Assembly (NCBI GenBank): GCA_013397075.1
Contig: VWZS01003779.1
Coordinates: forward strand, 589,187-653,186
From: Rhabdornis inornatus
Taxonomy: Eukaryota; Chordata; Aves; Passeriformes; Rhabdornithidae
Direction: 5' to 3'
DNA length: 64,000 nt
This document shows positions 48,835 through 61,600 of the stretch, in pieces; the first letter of the stretch is position 1; each line of letters starts with the position of its first letter. The translations under genes and the position numbers were made by a program. The notes below the pieces were generated by a model. It had not been told where the DNA came from and did not search any database. It worked only from the letters and a program-made list of their open reading frames with translations.

Positions 48835-50073
48835 GTAAGATGCTCAGCTTTTGGATTTTAGCTGCTTGCTAACAGCAGAGTAGCAGATTCCTATCACTGA
48901 AAACCCAACCTCTTCTGAGTCTGACAAAGGAATGGGCTGACAACATTTCCAGTACACAATGGACACAGTTCAGGAAACAATTATCTTTCTTACTTGGACA
49001 ATCAGAGACTGGTATTTACTCACAGAGCTGTTCCAAATCACAGTAATTAACTGTAAATTGGCTCTAGAGTTCTCCCTGGAAAACCCAGTTTTTCTGTCAG
49101 ATTTCCAGCTGTCTCAGCCTTTTCTGGGTTTAATTTATCTACAACCAGCAGGAGTAGCTGGAATCTTTTCCCCTTGATTTTGCATTTTGTGCAATAGTGG
49201 CATTGTCAAGGCTTTTGGAAGGGAGCTCTGGGACAGCAGCAGAGTGAGGAAAGAGTTTGATCCCAGACCCTTCTCCCTCTGGGAATGACCCATTTGTAGT
49301 GGATGGGATTCCTTTGGCTCATTCGCACACAGAGAGGGGCTTTATGGGTTCTTCATTATGGATCCAGTATCTTCCAAAAGTTTAATAAACCCCTTGCATG
49401 AACAGTCAGCACTTATCTGTCATTCTCACTGTAAAATATATCCAGAATTTAAAACTGTCTGTAAAAATAATGCAGAGCTCTCAGTATTTTAGTTAAAGGT
49501 TGCAAGCTCCACAGGGAAAATTTGTACCTCGTGGGACAGGATCTGCATTGATGTCCTTGTTCCAGAGCTACCTGGAAATGAATCACTCTCAAGAGAAAAT
49601 ACCCTTCTGCACATTAGAAGTCTTTTCTTTCTTCTCCAAAGTGTTCTCTTTACGATTGTGGAGCTCCCAGAGTTGTTTCCCAGTTTTGGGTGGTTCAGAT
49701 CAGTCAAGACAGCAGATGCTGGCAGGGACATTTTCCTGACACTGTTGCAGACAAGTCCCCAAAGTGCAAGCTGACAGGATTAGGCTCCTTCTCTGCCAGG
49801 AAGCAGAGCTGCACCTTTTTCAGTGCAAAATTTCAGGAATTTCCTTTGCAGTGCACGTTTTGTTCTAGTAGGAGATCAGATGAGGATAAATCTCAGTTTC
49901 TGTGCCCGTTTCACTGCTGAGGTTGGTACACAGAGTGTCCATGGGTGAGAACAGTTTGTGATAAGAGTTCTGTGCCTCTTGATTCACTCCACCAAACCTG
50001 TTCCACAGCCCAACAACCAACAGCAACAACTCCAGACAGCAATAACTCCCAGATATTGCCTGTGCTTGGTCAC

Positions 50074-50170
50074 AGAAACACAGAATGGTTTGGGTTGGAA
50101 GGGACCTCAAAGTTTATCCAGTTCTACCCCTGCCATGGGCAGGGACATCTCCCACTAGACCAGGCTGCTG
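50074..50170 (-). mobile_element. CR1 LINE 3' end, antisense
   Basis: It starts 'gaaacacagaatggtttgggttgg', passes 'aagggacctcaaagtttatcc' and ends 'ccatgggcagggacatctcccactagacc'. The sequence is well preserved. Confidence 0.93.
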
Positions 50171-50234
50171 CAAAAAAATGTCCAAAAAATATTCATGGCT
50201 TGCTTTGCTGGCAGCTTTACTAGCTTGAAAGAGT

Positions 50235-50360
50235 GGATAGGACAGGATAGGACAGGACAGGACAGGACAGGACAGGATAGGACAGGACAGGATAGGATAG
50301 GATAGGATAGGATAGGATAGGATAGGATAGGATAGGATAGGATAGGATAGGATAGGATAA
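50235..50360. repeat. (GGAYA)25 microsatellite
   Basis: There are 25 pentamers. The first half mixes GGATA and GGACA, and from about 50290 onward there are 14 pure GGATA units. The reverse frames read as repeats of Y-P-I-L-S and are not genes. Confidence 0.98.
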
Positions 50361-50974
50361 TGTACTTGCCACCAACTTGCTGGAGCAGGGACTCTTGTTT
50401 TTCCACAGTATGATAAAGACTCCAAGCTGCAGGAGCAGACACATCAGGCAGTGTGTGGCCATGGAGCCCCAGGTGGGGACAGTCTCTGGAGCAGCCCTTT
50501 CACTTGCAGCAGCTGTTAGAAGGGAGGCCAGGTCTCCTTTTCAGGGTCTGTTCCTGGCTTTGTGACAGTTTCTAAGTGAATCAGACAAATCTCTCTGTCT
50601 CAGTTTCTCCATCTGTGAAATCCATTTAATGATTCTTACCTACCTCACACAGCTGCTGCCTGGAGCTGGGGTTCAAGTGCCTGAAAAACATCTAATGAAA
50701 GGAAGTGCATGCTGTCAGCCCTCTGAAATCCTAGAGAGCCAATATCCTCCCCCTCCCAGCAGACAGGCACCTTGGGCATTGTTCCAGGTGTGCATAGGGA
50801 GGGGCTGTGCATTTTCCCCCAGATCAGCAGAGTTCATTAAGAGACATGAAACTACTCATAAAGAATAGGTTCCACATTTCAGTGTGCTCTGAAGCCTGAG
50901 TGCTCAGCAGCAGTCAAAGAAGCAAAGGGGATCATAGGAATTACTGAGACAGAAATAGAGGATAAAACAAGAAC

Positions 50975-51345
50975 CCTCATTACCACTTTATAAATCCACA
51001 GAGCGCTCACGTCTTGAGTTCTGCATGCAGCTCTTGTTTTCCCCTCCCCTGCTCCATCTCAGAAGGGGGAGAAGCAATATATCCAGAAAAGGTACAGAGA
51101 AGGGCAAAAATTGTGATCAAAGGTATGGAGCAGCTTTTATCCAAGGAGAGAAAATAGACTAGGATTTGTCACTTTTGAAAGGAGATGACGGAGAAAAGGA
51201 GAATGATGAAACAAGGTTGAATGTCACGCTGGGGAGGGGACAATTACTGAGCATTCTTCATAACCACAAAATTGGGAGACATCAGCTGAAACTTTAGAGC
51301 GAAGGAAAGTACTTTTTTTATTCACATACAAAGTGCTGGAGCTGT
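50975..51345 (+). mobile_element. ancient CR1/L3-like LINE fragment, sense
   Basis: 'ctttataaatccacagagcgctcacgtcttgagttctgcatgcag', then 'aaaaggtacagagaagggcaa', 'tatggagcagctttta' and 'cgaaggaaagtactttttttattcaca' match in order an old amniote CR1/L3 consensus as I know it. It is far more diverged than the other CR1s here and of a different subfamily. Confidence 0.78.
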
Positions 51346-53312
51346 CACAGGTGAGTGTAAGAAGTATCAATGGATTCCAGAAAGATGTGACAATTTGGGA
51401 AGGGGAGCTCAGGGAGCCTGTGCAGGGCTGTCAGACCCTGGGATGTCCCTGACACTGCTGGGACATCAGAGCTGGGGCTGCTTGTTCTGTTCTTACCTCT
51501 CACCCCTGAGCTCCTGCTCTTGGCCAAGGCCAAAGGAGGTGCTGAGCTGGAGGATTCTTGCTCTGAGCTCCCCCAGCCATCAAGGTTTTCCCTCCACGTG
51601 GCTGAGCAGTTGAGATGTGTTTTTATCTCCTGAACGTGATTGTTCTGCGATGAGGAAAAATTGTGTGAAATCTGAAAACTGAGGTTTGTCTGGTTTAAGT
51701 TTATCAGGCAGATAGAGGGATGGGAGGTGGAGAGGAGAGAGGAGGAGGCTCAGCTCTCTCAAACTCACATTTTTTGTCCTTGTAACATCCTCACACACTT
51801 AACATTCAAGCTCCTCACCTCACACAGGAGCACAATGGCAGAAAGAGTGGGATTGACACTGAGAGCTGCCTAAAATGCAGGTTAGAGGAGAATGTAATCA
51901 TGCCTTAATCTGTATCCTGCTGGCTCCTCCGAGAAGGAGGAGCTGGATGGCAGAGAGGGAAATGCTGAGTGCATGAAAAGGGAACAATGGCTAATCAGGA
52001 TTTCTGTGTGTCCATCTGCATCAGAAAACCAATTACACTGTCAGAGCTTGTGGGAAGGTGAAGGTATGACAGAGTTGAGCCATTTCCTTCCTGTCCTCAG
52101 GAAATGCCCTTCTGTTTATCCAGCTTGCAAGTTTTTAGCAAATAATTTTGGCCTGTGGCCACTGCTCACATCTTCTGTGATAAATTTGTTTAGACTTGAA
52201 TGGTTTTTCCCTGATTATTTCCCTGTGAGTGCTGAATACACCCAGAACTGCAGCCTGGAGAAGGGCACAAACCTCCCTGGTCCAGGGGCTGGCATGGGAA
52301 TGTGCAGCTCCAAAAGCATCTGCAGTGACCTCTTACATGGGGGGAGCTTGAGAGGTGCTCCCAAAAATTCCTCAGGAGCCTAAGGATAGAAATCTCCCAG
52401 AAGCCTTTTCCTTCTGAAACACCAAAATGCACTTGAATATCCTCAGATATTTCACCCAATTGTTAGGTGATTAACCCAGTCACACGTACAGAAAGAGTTC
52501 AGTCATTATCCAGCCCCATCAGCAGCTGAAAAATGCAGTGTCCACAGTGACAGGGATGGGGAGAAGGCCCCACAATGGAATAGATGTTCATTTTTACTGG
52601 GATTACAGAGTTATGGTACCCAAGGCTGCCAATACCATTTTTCAAATGGTCTGGCTGAACTCACTGCAGCCCAGACACAGTCAGCTGAAGAGGGGATTTA
52701 AATGTGACACTCCAGACATCAACTATTAAAAAAAGGATTGAAAGTAGGAAACCAGTGAGAAAAAGAAATGTAAATTCCTCACGACTCCTCAAGCATCATT
52801 TCCTCACAGAAGAAGAAATTTCATCCAAAAGTTAAGTTAGGAGAAAATCCCTGTTGAGAAAAGCACTGGTTTGGATGTGAGTTTTCCCTCCATACTTTCT
52901 GAAGAGCTTTTAGTTCGTATAAACATCCTGCATGGTTTGTAATTTATCTGACTGGGAAACTCCTGGAGGATTTTGAGCTCAACATTAAAAACCATTCACT
53001 TTCTGGGGTTTCACAGCTTCTGTGGGCTGTCTGTTCCAGGGGAGCAGCTCCTGGCCCAGGATCACCTCTGTGATCTGAGATGAACATCGTGTGCAGCCTT
53101 TGACCACGGTGTGCATGGCATCCCCAGGTGCACAGGGATCACTGCCAGGACAAGGATGAGGGATGATCCCTGCCCAGCTGTTGGAGCCTGTCCTTCTCCA
53201 TCCACTCTGCTGCTGGCATTTAGTGGGATGTGCAAGTTTGAGTCTTCTTTTGTTGTCTCTCTGTTTGCTGCAGGGTGCTATAAAATGTGCTCACTAAATT
53301 GGTACCCAACAC
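51346..53312. other. intronic DNA, nothing recognised
   Basis: No transposon, RNA gene or exon was recognised between the ancient CR1 and the CTTTC run. Confidence 0.5.
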
Positions 53313-53333
53313 CCTTTCCTTTCCTTTCCTTTN
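53313..53333. repeat. (CTTTC)4 microsatellite with ambiguous base
   Basis: Four CTTTC units are followed by the only N in the window, at 53333. This is probably a base the assembly could not resolve at a variable microsatellite. Confidence 0.92.
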
Positions 53334-56300
53334 TGACACTTTCTCTGACAACACAATTACTGTTCCTTGCAGCCCAAATGCTGGACATGAAATTGCATTT
53401 TCTCTTTCCCATTCAAGTAACTCCTTGCTGGAATTCCAGGAATCAAAGTTGCAGCTCGATCTGCATCCACTCTGGACAGATCTGTCCTGCACTGAGGAAG
53501 GATGAAGTGTGTGCTGCAGCAGTCTCTCTCTGGCCATAATTCCATTTCAGAGAATATATTTTCGGGTTTGTGAAAGGCACTGGCTGGAATAGAAGCTCTG
53601 TGAGTAATGATGTGTCTGGGTGAGAACACCTCCACCACTCCTTCAAGATGTGCTACTGCTTCCACTGCCCTTTGAGATGCTGCCCTTGGTTGATTTGGGT
53701 CAGATTTGTTATTTTAATAGAATCCTGCTGTGCAGTGAAGTAGGATAATGGGATAGTTTAGCTCTCCTATTGTGCTCTTCATCAATAGATAATTATTTTT
53801 CTGTAGATACTAAATTTCCTCCACTTTAGAGGTGTTGTTGCAGAAAGAGGTGACCAGGGGCAGTGGTGGAGACAGGAGCACATCTGCCTCCAGACTCCCA
53901 TTCTCTGTATTTCTCAGTCCTTTAAAGTTAAAGAATGACCAAACCATTTGAAAAATATCTAAATATCAGCTCTATTAGAAAAACAGTCAATAGATCATCC
54001 TGCTCATTTATCCCCAGAGTATGCATCTGCAACTTATTAAAACAGCCTAAAAGTGAAGTCCTCATTCACCACTTCATTTTTCTTCCTCTTTTGTTTGTTT
54101 GCCTGCTTACTTGCCTGGGAATTTGTTATACAGAGCCCTGAGAATGTAGAATGTATAATAAAAATAAATAAAAATGCCCTCTCAGTGCACAGATCACCCC
54201 CTGGGATGGTGCCTGTTGAGCAGCCCTGCACTCCAGGGTCACAAGGCTCCAATTCTGGTGCCTTTTCACCTGAAATTCCTTGAAATCCATGGAAGAGCTG
54301 TGGGATCAGCCCCTGTCCTTCTGAAGCTGTAACATGAATTGTGGAATGAAGGACCTGGAGGTTTTCAGGGGGAGGCAGGACAGGCTTTAAGTGAATATTT
54401 AGTGTGTGAGCATGATTGCCCTCTAATTAATTTCTCACCAGCTTGGGACATCTACATTCCTCTGCCAGGGGTAATAGAGCTTTTTATTGTTACTGTCTAG
54501 AAATGAGTATAACTTTGAGCTTCATTAAAACCAAATGTTTAATTGCACTCACAAATCTCAGGTTTATCAATTTACTTAATTTCCCCTGTATAGTGCAGCA
54601 GAATAATATATAATAGTTTCATATAGTGCTGTCCCAGCCAAGTTTTGCTTCAGCATCACAATTCCTCAGACAAGTATGTGTTGATGGTTTATGTTGGCAG
54701 GACCTTTGCTTCTGCTGACAAGTTGGAAAAGAAAAATCCCATTTATATTTTGAGATTTCCTAAAGCCTGTTGATTTATGAAATACGACTGGCCTCGCTTT
54801 AGGTTTTGTTTTGGTTTTCCTTTTTAAGAGGGGAAAAAAAATTATATTTGATTTTATCGACCGTTTAAAAAGTGGAATTATTCCATTAAATTGCCTTTCC
54901 CTGATTGAGAGATTCCTGGCAATGTGAAATCCTGTGAGTTATGTTTGAATTTCTGTTTGAGGTGGGGAGAGCTGTCCCATCTCATACAGACATTCCCCAG
55001 GTGGCTCAGAAGGGAGCACAGGAGGCAAAACCCGCTGGGATTTCCATGTCCAGGGGGATCAGCAGGGATGTGGATGTTCTTGGTCTGGGGCTGACCCCCA
55101 GACATGATCAGGGACCAAACCCTGTGCAGAGCTGGAGTCAAATTTAAGCCAGGCTCAGGACCACACTGGAGCTGCTTCCAGTTGGCCTGGAGCCTGGGAA
55201 TTGATGTCTGGATGTGCTCTTGGGATGGATATTTTCCCTCCCTCTCTGCTACCAGTGATGGAGAAGACAGAGGGATCATTTCAGGTAGGGTTGGGGTTGT
55301 CTCTTGGCTTTCCTGCCTGCAAATCTTTCTGACTTCCCAGCATCTGTAGGTTTGGGACCGAAGGAAACACAGAATCAGACACCTGACACTAGAATTTGAA
55401 TACTTCATGTTGCTTTTTTCCCCTCAAACATTTATAATCCTGGGAATTCTGGTAGTCTTTTGTCTGATAGAAATTCCACTGATTGGTTTTAAGGACTTGC
55501 TGAAATCTCTTTGGGGTTCTGAGTATAATTTTTGATTTGGGATCTGTAGTTTAATATACCATTTGCCACATTAATGTATTATTTGCCACACTGGAAAACA
55601 CTACATTGTTTAACATTAATGGCTCCTGAAAAACAGAAAAGTTTCTGGGAACATTGGCTGACTCAGGAGTGTGGGAGAACCCTGTTAAAGAGGAAGATAC
55701 AGAAATGGTGGAGGAGTAACAGAGGCTTCTTGGAAACACCTGAGGAGAGTGGAAGGAACCAGTAGCTATGGATTTATTTTATTTGCCTCAAATTCTCAGT
55801 CCTGTATGACTGGTGGGTATTGTTCACACCAAAAAAAAAAAAAGAAAGGAACCATAACTCTTGACTTGTTACATTTTTAAGGTGCTGTGTTTGGCACTGC
55901 ACAGTGGGGGAAAAAATGCAATTGTAGGAAAAGAAAATTAGTCAAAAACAGAGAGCTGGCCAAGAAAATTCATATTTGATATTCATTATCTTATTACAGA
56001 TGGTCACAAGCCAAGTGCTGATATCCTGTAGGCAGCACTCAAAGGATAAGTGTGCTTTAAATGAAAAGTCTGTTTTTCTTTATGCCGAATCTGCAGATTT
56101 TCCTTATCCTGGGATTGCTCCATAGGAAAAGTGAAAGTGTCCTGAAAGGCCCACGCTGTCCCTTGGGATGGGAATCAGACTGGAATGCTCAGGAAAAACC
56201 CAGATTAATCATTCTGGGATCTGATCATTTGTCCATACCCTCAGCAGCTAAAGGGAATGAAGGGTGAAGAAATGGTTATTTAGTTCTTTTTAAAGAAGTG

Positions 56301-57507
56301 GTTTTTTAGTTCTTTAAGACAGAGGTTGGGTACATGAGGGATACATTGGAAATGTGGCATTGATGTTGCACATTTTGGATATGAACTCCTAAAAACAAGA
56401 TGCTCGCTTTAAAACATTTTTTTTAAAAATTAAAATTGAGAGAATTCAGGATACAACTAAGTCTCTCCATTTCTAGTGTAAGTAATTAAAGAAAATTGTT
56501 CAGGCTTCTAATTTTGAAAGTGAATGGTCTAAGAAGGGCAAATTTAGCATTAAAAATAAACCCCTTCATGCTTTTCTGTTGTTTCTGAGTTGTCAACACA
56601 GGGAGCTGCTCAGGCTGGCCCATTTCAAACAGTGACTAATGGACTCCTGCCTCCAAAATTAAATGATTAATTGCACAAGGCAAAGACAACAATCCTTATT
56701 TGATTGTGCTGATTACAGGGCTGCTGGTTTTTGGAGTAAAGGGAATATGTTGTCCTAATTTCCTAAATCCTCTGAGGAGGAAGGCAACTCTGACAATAAT
56801 TTAGAGCTGGGGGGTGTGAGGTTACTCAAGTCAGGGGTGACCTGCCCGAGGTGTCCCAAATGTCAGGGGGGTTGTTGGGATCCTGCAGGGCTGCTGGGAT
56901 AAATCAGCCCAGCTTTTCCAGCCGTGATCCATCACTCCCAGCTCGCTGGCTGATGGGTGAGTGTGTCTTACCTGCTCTGCCAAGGGGACTGAGGGAGCTG
57001 CAGATGAATTATCAGACCCTGAGCCTTGTTTCAGGCTCCTGGAACTGCTGTTGGACAGATTTTGATATCATGGCTTTCCAGGCTGCTTTTTTCTTTTGGA
57101 ATTTTAGCTGTTCCAGTCACTAGTAAAATGTCTGTTGGCTTGGCTGAACTGGTGTTCATGGTGCTCTGAAGAAAAATTGTGCAGCCAGCTTGGCATTAAT
57201 ACTTCAGGTAATTTGTTAGCAGACCAAAGATTTCGAGTTTCTTCATCATGTCTTCCTAATAATAGGATAACTAAGGTGGCTTTTTCCTAATCATTATAAT
57301 TTTATTTTTAAATGAGTCTTCATTGTACCATTAACCTGCTTTTGGGTCCTTTTTCTCCTATTTTATCCTTCTCTTTTTTTAACTTTCTGGAAAATTGTAC
57401 AGCGACACTGATCTCACAGTGGTTGTTGTATCTTACCTTTGTCACAGCACAGACAAATAAAAAGGGCAGACACTTCTAAAACACTAGAAAGACACACTAA
57501 GAAAATC
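53334..57507. other. intronic DNA, nothing recognised
   Basis: An A run lies at about 55831-55845 and a ~27-bp imperfect tandem repeat ('ttatttagttctttttaaagaa' type) at about 56275-56318. The - strand frame 54878-55408 has no similarity I can name. Confidence 0.5.
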
Positions 57508-57640
57508 AAGTCTCTCCATGCCTTGTCCCAAGCCCCTCTCCAGCTCTCCTGGAGCCCCTTTAGGCACTGGAAGGACTCTAAGGTCCCTCTGGAGCTTTCT
57601 CTTCTCCAGGCTGGACACACCCAGCTCTCCCAGCCTGTCA
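57508..57640 (-). mobile_element. CR1 LINE fragment, antisense
   Basis: It reads 'aagtctctccatgccttgtccc', then 'ccagctctcctggagccccttt', 'gcactggaaggactctaaggtc' and 'cttctcttctccaggctggacacacccagctctcccagcctgtc'. This is the antisense of the CR1 segment upstream of the 3' terminal part. Confidence 0.9.
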
Positions 57641-57939
57641 CATATTCAGCCTTTTGTCACTTTGGTTTTGCTCTGGCATCTCAGGACAACTGGGCAAGAC
57701 CCAGCACAAGGACCCTCCTTTCCTCTTACAGGCTGTGGCTTAAAGAATTCAGCAAGAGAGCTTTCACTGCAAAATCTGTGAGTTCCTCAGGGAGGAGATG
57801 GCATTGCTGTCAAAATTATTATTTTGGGCAGTAAAATGAGTGAAAAAGGAATCAACCTTTCTATGTCTGAGCTTCCCTCTGCTGCCCTGCTGAGAAATAT
57901 TTAGTAATCCATGATCTGGCAGGGCCAAGGCTCACATCA

Positions 57940-58113
57940 GGGTTTGGTTTAACAGCTGAAATGCAATTGCAGATCAGGGGATGTTTCCCACTGCACCAGG
58001 GTTTGGTTTAACAGCTGAAATGCAATTGCAGATCAGGGGATGTTTCCCACTGCACCAGGGTTTGGTTTAACAGCTGAAATGCAATTGCAGATCGGGATGT
58101 TTCCCACTGCACC
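57940..58113. repeat. 59-bp tandem triplication
   Basis: Units start at 57940, 57999 and 58058. The first two are identical. The third has lost three bases ('gatcgggatg' for 'gatcaggggatg'). Each unit begins 'gggtttggtttaacagctg' and ends 'cccactgcacca'. The array ends 347 bp before an ADAM12 acceptor. Confidence 0.97.
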
Positions 58114-58460
58114 TTCACTTCCCAAAGCTCCTCCAGGCTTTTGTTCGCTCCCGTTCGCCGCAGCTCCGTTGGCGTTGGCAATGCATCACTGGGAGAATAG
58201 AAAACAAATAAAGCACAAATATCATTTTGCTCTGCAGTGCAGCACTTCAGAAGAGACAAATTTCTGTGAGCCATTGGTTCTTTTAAAGTATAGTGTGTGT
58301 TGCAATGACAAATGTACAGCTTTGATGTTTCCTGCTCCGCTCGCCCGTGACATTGTAAATCAGTGTTTTGCTTTCTCATATTCCATCATTATTAAACTTG
58401 GTGTAACTCTGGTGTAGACAAGCTCCTGAAAACCACGTGTGTCTGCTCTCTGTGTTCCAG

Positions 58461-58644
58461 GGGAATTATTGTGTTTGAAAACAACAGCTACATTCTGGAG
58501 CCATTGGAAGGTGCTACAAGCAAACACAAGATCTACCGAGCGGAGAATCTGAAAACAGCCCCAGGATCCTGTGGCCACCAGCTGGACATCCTTGCCATGG
58601 GGGCTGCTGCCAGTGCCACATCACAGCACCCTCCAGCTGCCAGG
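58461..58644 (+). CDS. ADAM12: ADAM12 coding exon (probably exon 6), end of prodomain with cysteine switch
   Basis: This is a 184-nt exon with acceptor tgtgttccag ending at 58460 and donor gtaggt at 58645. Its first G completes AGG (Arg), and 61 full codons follow. It opens GIIVFENNSYILEP, matching the mammalian GLIVFENESYVLEP, and keeps the N-x-S sequon. The GSC motif at codons 35-37 (Cys codon 58570-58572) aligns with human Cys179, the cysteine-switch residue that ligates the active-site zinc in the latent enzyme. After that Cys, about 24 residues rich in Ala, Ser, His and Pro diverge strongly from the mammalian linker and are one residue shorter overall by my count. The last codon, AGG, supplies the first Arg of the furin site completed in the next exon. 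The frame is open and ends in phase 0. Confidence 0.95.
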
Positions 58645-61600
58645 GTAGGTGGCTGATGTGCTTTTATGTGTCTGCTTGGCAGCATTTCCACATTACTGCC
58701 CACCACAAGAGCCTCTACTGAGCAAAACCTTAACCCACATCATCAGCTTCCCTTGGTGCCATCTGCTGAAGTGCAGCCTTGAAATTATTTGTTAAAGCTT
58801 TATGACTTTTCCTGGACTCTCCGTGTATAACTTGCTTTTCACTTCCTTTTCAACACAGAAAAGTTTATGGGTTCATATTATGGTCATATATTTTAGTTCT
58901 TGTATGGTTATAACCAGAATTTAAGGCTCCCTAAGAATACTGAGCGATGTCTGGAAAAGTTCTTGCCCTCCCAAGATGAAAGAGAACATGATAGCTGGGG
59001 AACTTTGCTAATACCAGGTTTGGAAACTTTATATTTTAGTAGCAAAATCTCTTATGCAGACAAAACAAATTCTCAGCAGATTCTTTTACAGATGTATTAT
59101 TGGGGTTGCTGTGATGTTGGCAGCAATGTACTCTATGTGAGATGCATTTAGCTAATGGAAATTGGAAAATTAAATGAGCTAAAAAACAGGAAGAGGAAAT
59201 GCTGTAACAAATTCATCTGCATATTGGATGAGGATTGTAGAAAAACTGGGTTAGGTGTTCAGGAATTATATAAAGATACAAATCTGCCATCAGCATTTAT
59301 TGAATGTCACATATGGGGATTTGTACTTGTATGTGTGACTCAGGCTTTGCATCAGGTCCTTTGTTAAGGAAAGCAACCTAAGTGACATCTCTTGATAAAA
59401 TTATGTAATGGAATTAATTTATTTTACTTTTTTAGGAATATTGCATCTAGAGCATTAGCCTTTGCATGTAACATTATAAGAATTATGTGTATTTCTAAAA
59501 GTATGTGTGGGTGGAAAACATTGGAAATACAACTTTATTAAGGTTTCCCCAAATTATTTGTGACTAACTGAATTCCACTGAAATAGTCGATGCAATGAGG
59601 AAATAAAATGCGTGCATGTAACAAAGTGGCACAACCAAAGCCATTTTATTTTACCCTTATGGTTCTCCCCTTTTGCTGGTGCCTTCAACTGCGTCTCAAA
59701 TTTCGCTTTAAATATCTGAAAAATATTTTTGCTGTGGTTCAGTGGACATAATTATAAAACCTGTCAACAGTCACATCACATGGATAGGTACAATATATTT
59801 AATGAGTAAGTTGGTTAAGCTTCTAATGTAGGAATTCTGAAAGCTGTCAGATGTAATGTGTGGAGTGAGTTTTCATATTTCAGTGTTGTCACTAAGCAGT
59901 CTGTCAGTGGGCACGCTGAATAAAGATGACCTGCAAGGTGGGGAGACATAAAGCTGCTCCAAATCACACTGGGTGACAGAATTAAGCAGAAATCTGGTCT
60001 AAGGTTCAGGGCATGATGAAAATATTTGGCTTCTTGACAGGTCTGGGGGAAGATTTTTGTTTGGTTTTATCCCCTGACTCTTCACTCAACCACCTACATG
60101 AAATTCTTGTTGAGCAGAGCTGAAATGTGAGATCAATAAATCACCAAGGGCCTTTGGGTTAGATGCAAGTAGAGATGAAGGATGGGACAAGCAGCACACT
60201 CAGCTTCCCAGATCCAAACAGGAGCTTCAGTGGAGCAGGGCAGGAGATGCAGAGGGTGCTGCAGGTGGGCTGTGTCCCTCTGGAGTGGGGTCTCTGTGAG
60301 TGCTGGCTCATGCCATGGCTCACTGGGCCCTCAAACTGCACCAAGGAGCATTTCCCAGCTGAGCTCCATTGAGATAGGACCCTGCAGAACATCTGGTGTG
60401 CAGGACAGACCCTGCAGTGGGGAATTTTCTCTGTAGCCACAAAGGATAAAAAAAGCCATTTTGGTGGTGCTGGTGACCATGGCCAGGGGATTTTTTAGAG
60501 CATGAAGAAAGAGAGGCTGCACCACTGCAGTGTCCATGCAAGCCATGCCAATTCCCAGGCAGGGAAGGCTGAGGAATGGGTACAGCTGCTGGGACAGCAG
60601 GTTTGGGACAGGATCAGGTGGGGAATAAGCAGAGGACAGAGACAATGGTCAGTGGAACAAAGCCCATTGTCCCTCAATTCTCATGCCTGTGTCATTGACT
60701 CTTCATTTCAATTCTGAAGGATTGACTCAGCAAAGGGGTTGTGCATTGATGCAGCTGGCTGCAGAAAGCAAGCTGAAAGAAGCCATAATTAGGTATATTT
60801 CAAAAATAAATATTGTATCCTAGGAATTCACATAGCCTTTGGGCAAATCTCAGGAACAGATTTGTTATGCAAGTCAGTCACCAGAGGCTTATGTGATTTT
60901 TATACCTGCTAGCCAATTTCTCTCCAGCTCACTCCAAGTCCAAACAGCTTTGCTCTTGGTAAGAGGGAAATGTTTTGAACTGATGTAACAGAGCTCTCCT
61001 TGTACCTTTGAACTCAGATTTTCCTGTCTCATCTTTTCTTCTTCACTTGGAGGAGGACGAGAGGCACCTTGGAGATGCATCTCTCTAGGACCTCATGATA
61101 AATTTCAGGATGGGAGAGTTTTAATGTCTTGAGAGATCAATTCCATCACAAACCACAGCCACATGGCCACTTGCCTTTTGTGGCACCTCACTCCTGTCTG
61201 AGTGACATCACACCCCAGTACAGAGGTTCTAAAAAATCTACCTCAGCTCATTTGCCAGAGCCCCTAATAAGAGTAATCTTGTCAAGTGCTTGCATCCTTG
61301 ATATTTAGTTCATTAACAGCAGCTTTTACTCCTCTCCATCCCTAAATATTGTCCAAATGAAACTTTTTTCAAGTTGTTGGAGTTTGCAACACTATTAAAT
61401 ATGAGTTTGAAAGTCAAATACTAAGGATTGCATCGTTCACTTTTCTCTAGTTCTTGCAAAACATCAAAAATCATTAATCTGCAGATAATGAAGAGGAACA
61501 GTTTGATAATGTGAAGAAAACTTTGTGAAATTTGGCTGGAAGGAGATGTCTAGCACTGGCTGTGCTTAGGGGATCTCTGAGTTTGCCTTGGAGCAGTTTT

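Larger units (their letters stand above)
47938..58460 (+). other. ADAM12 intron (10.5 kb)
   Basis: This phase-2 intron holds four CR1-type fragments (48018, 50074, 50975 and 57508), a 49-bp tandem duplication, a GGAYA microsatellite, a CTTTC run with the only ambiguous base, and a 59-bp triplication near its 3' end. Between these (51.4-53.3 kb and 53.4-57.5 kb) I see only intron-like sequence with short chance reading frames. Confidence 0.9.

Noticed and set aside
50155..50442. Reverse frames with Y-P-I-L-S repeats
   Set aside because: A translation of the GGATA/GGACA microsatellite, not a gene.
54878..55408. 176-residue - strand open frame
   Set aside because: It lies within an ADAM12 intron, shows no similarity I can name, and has composition typical of random translation.
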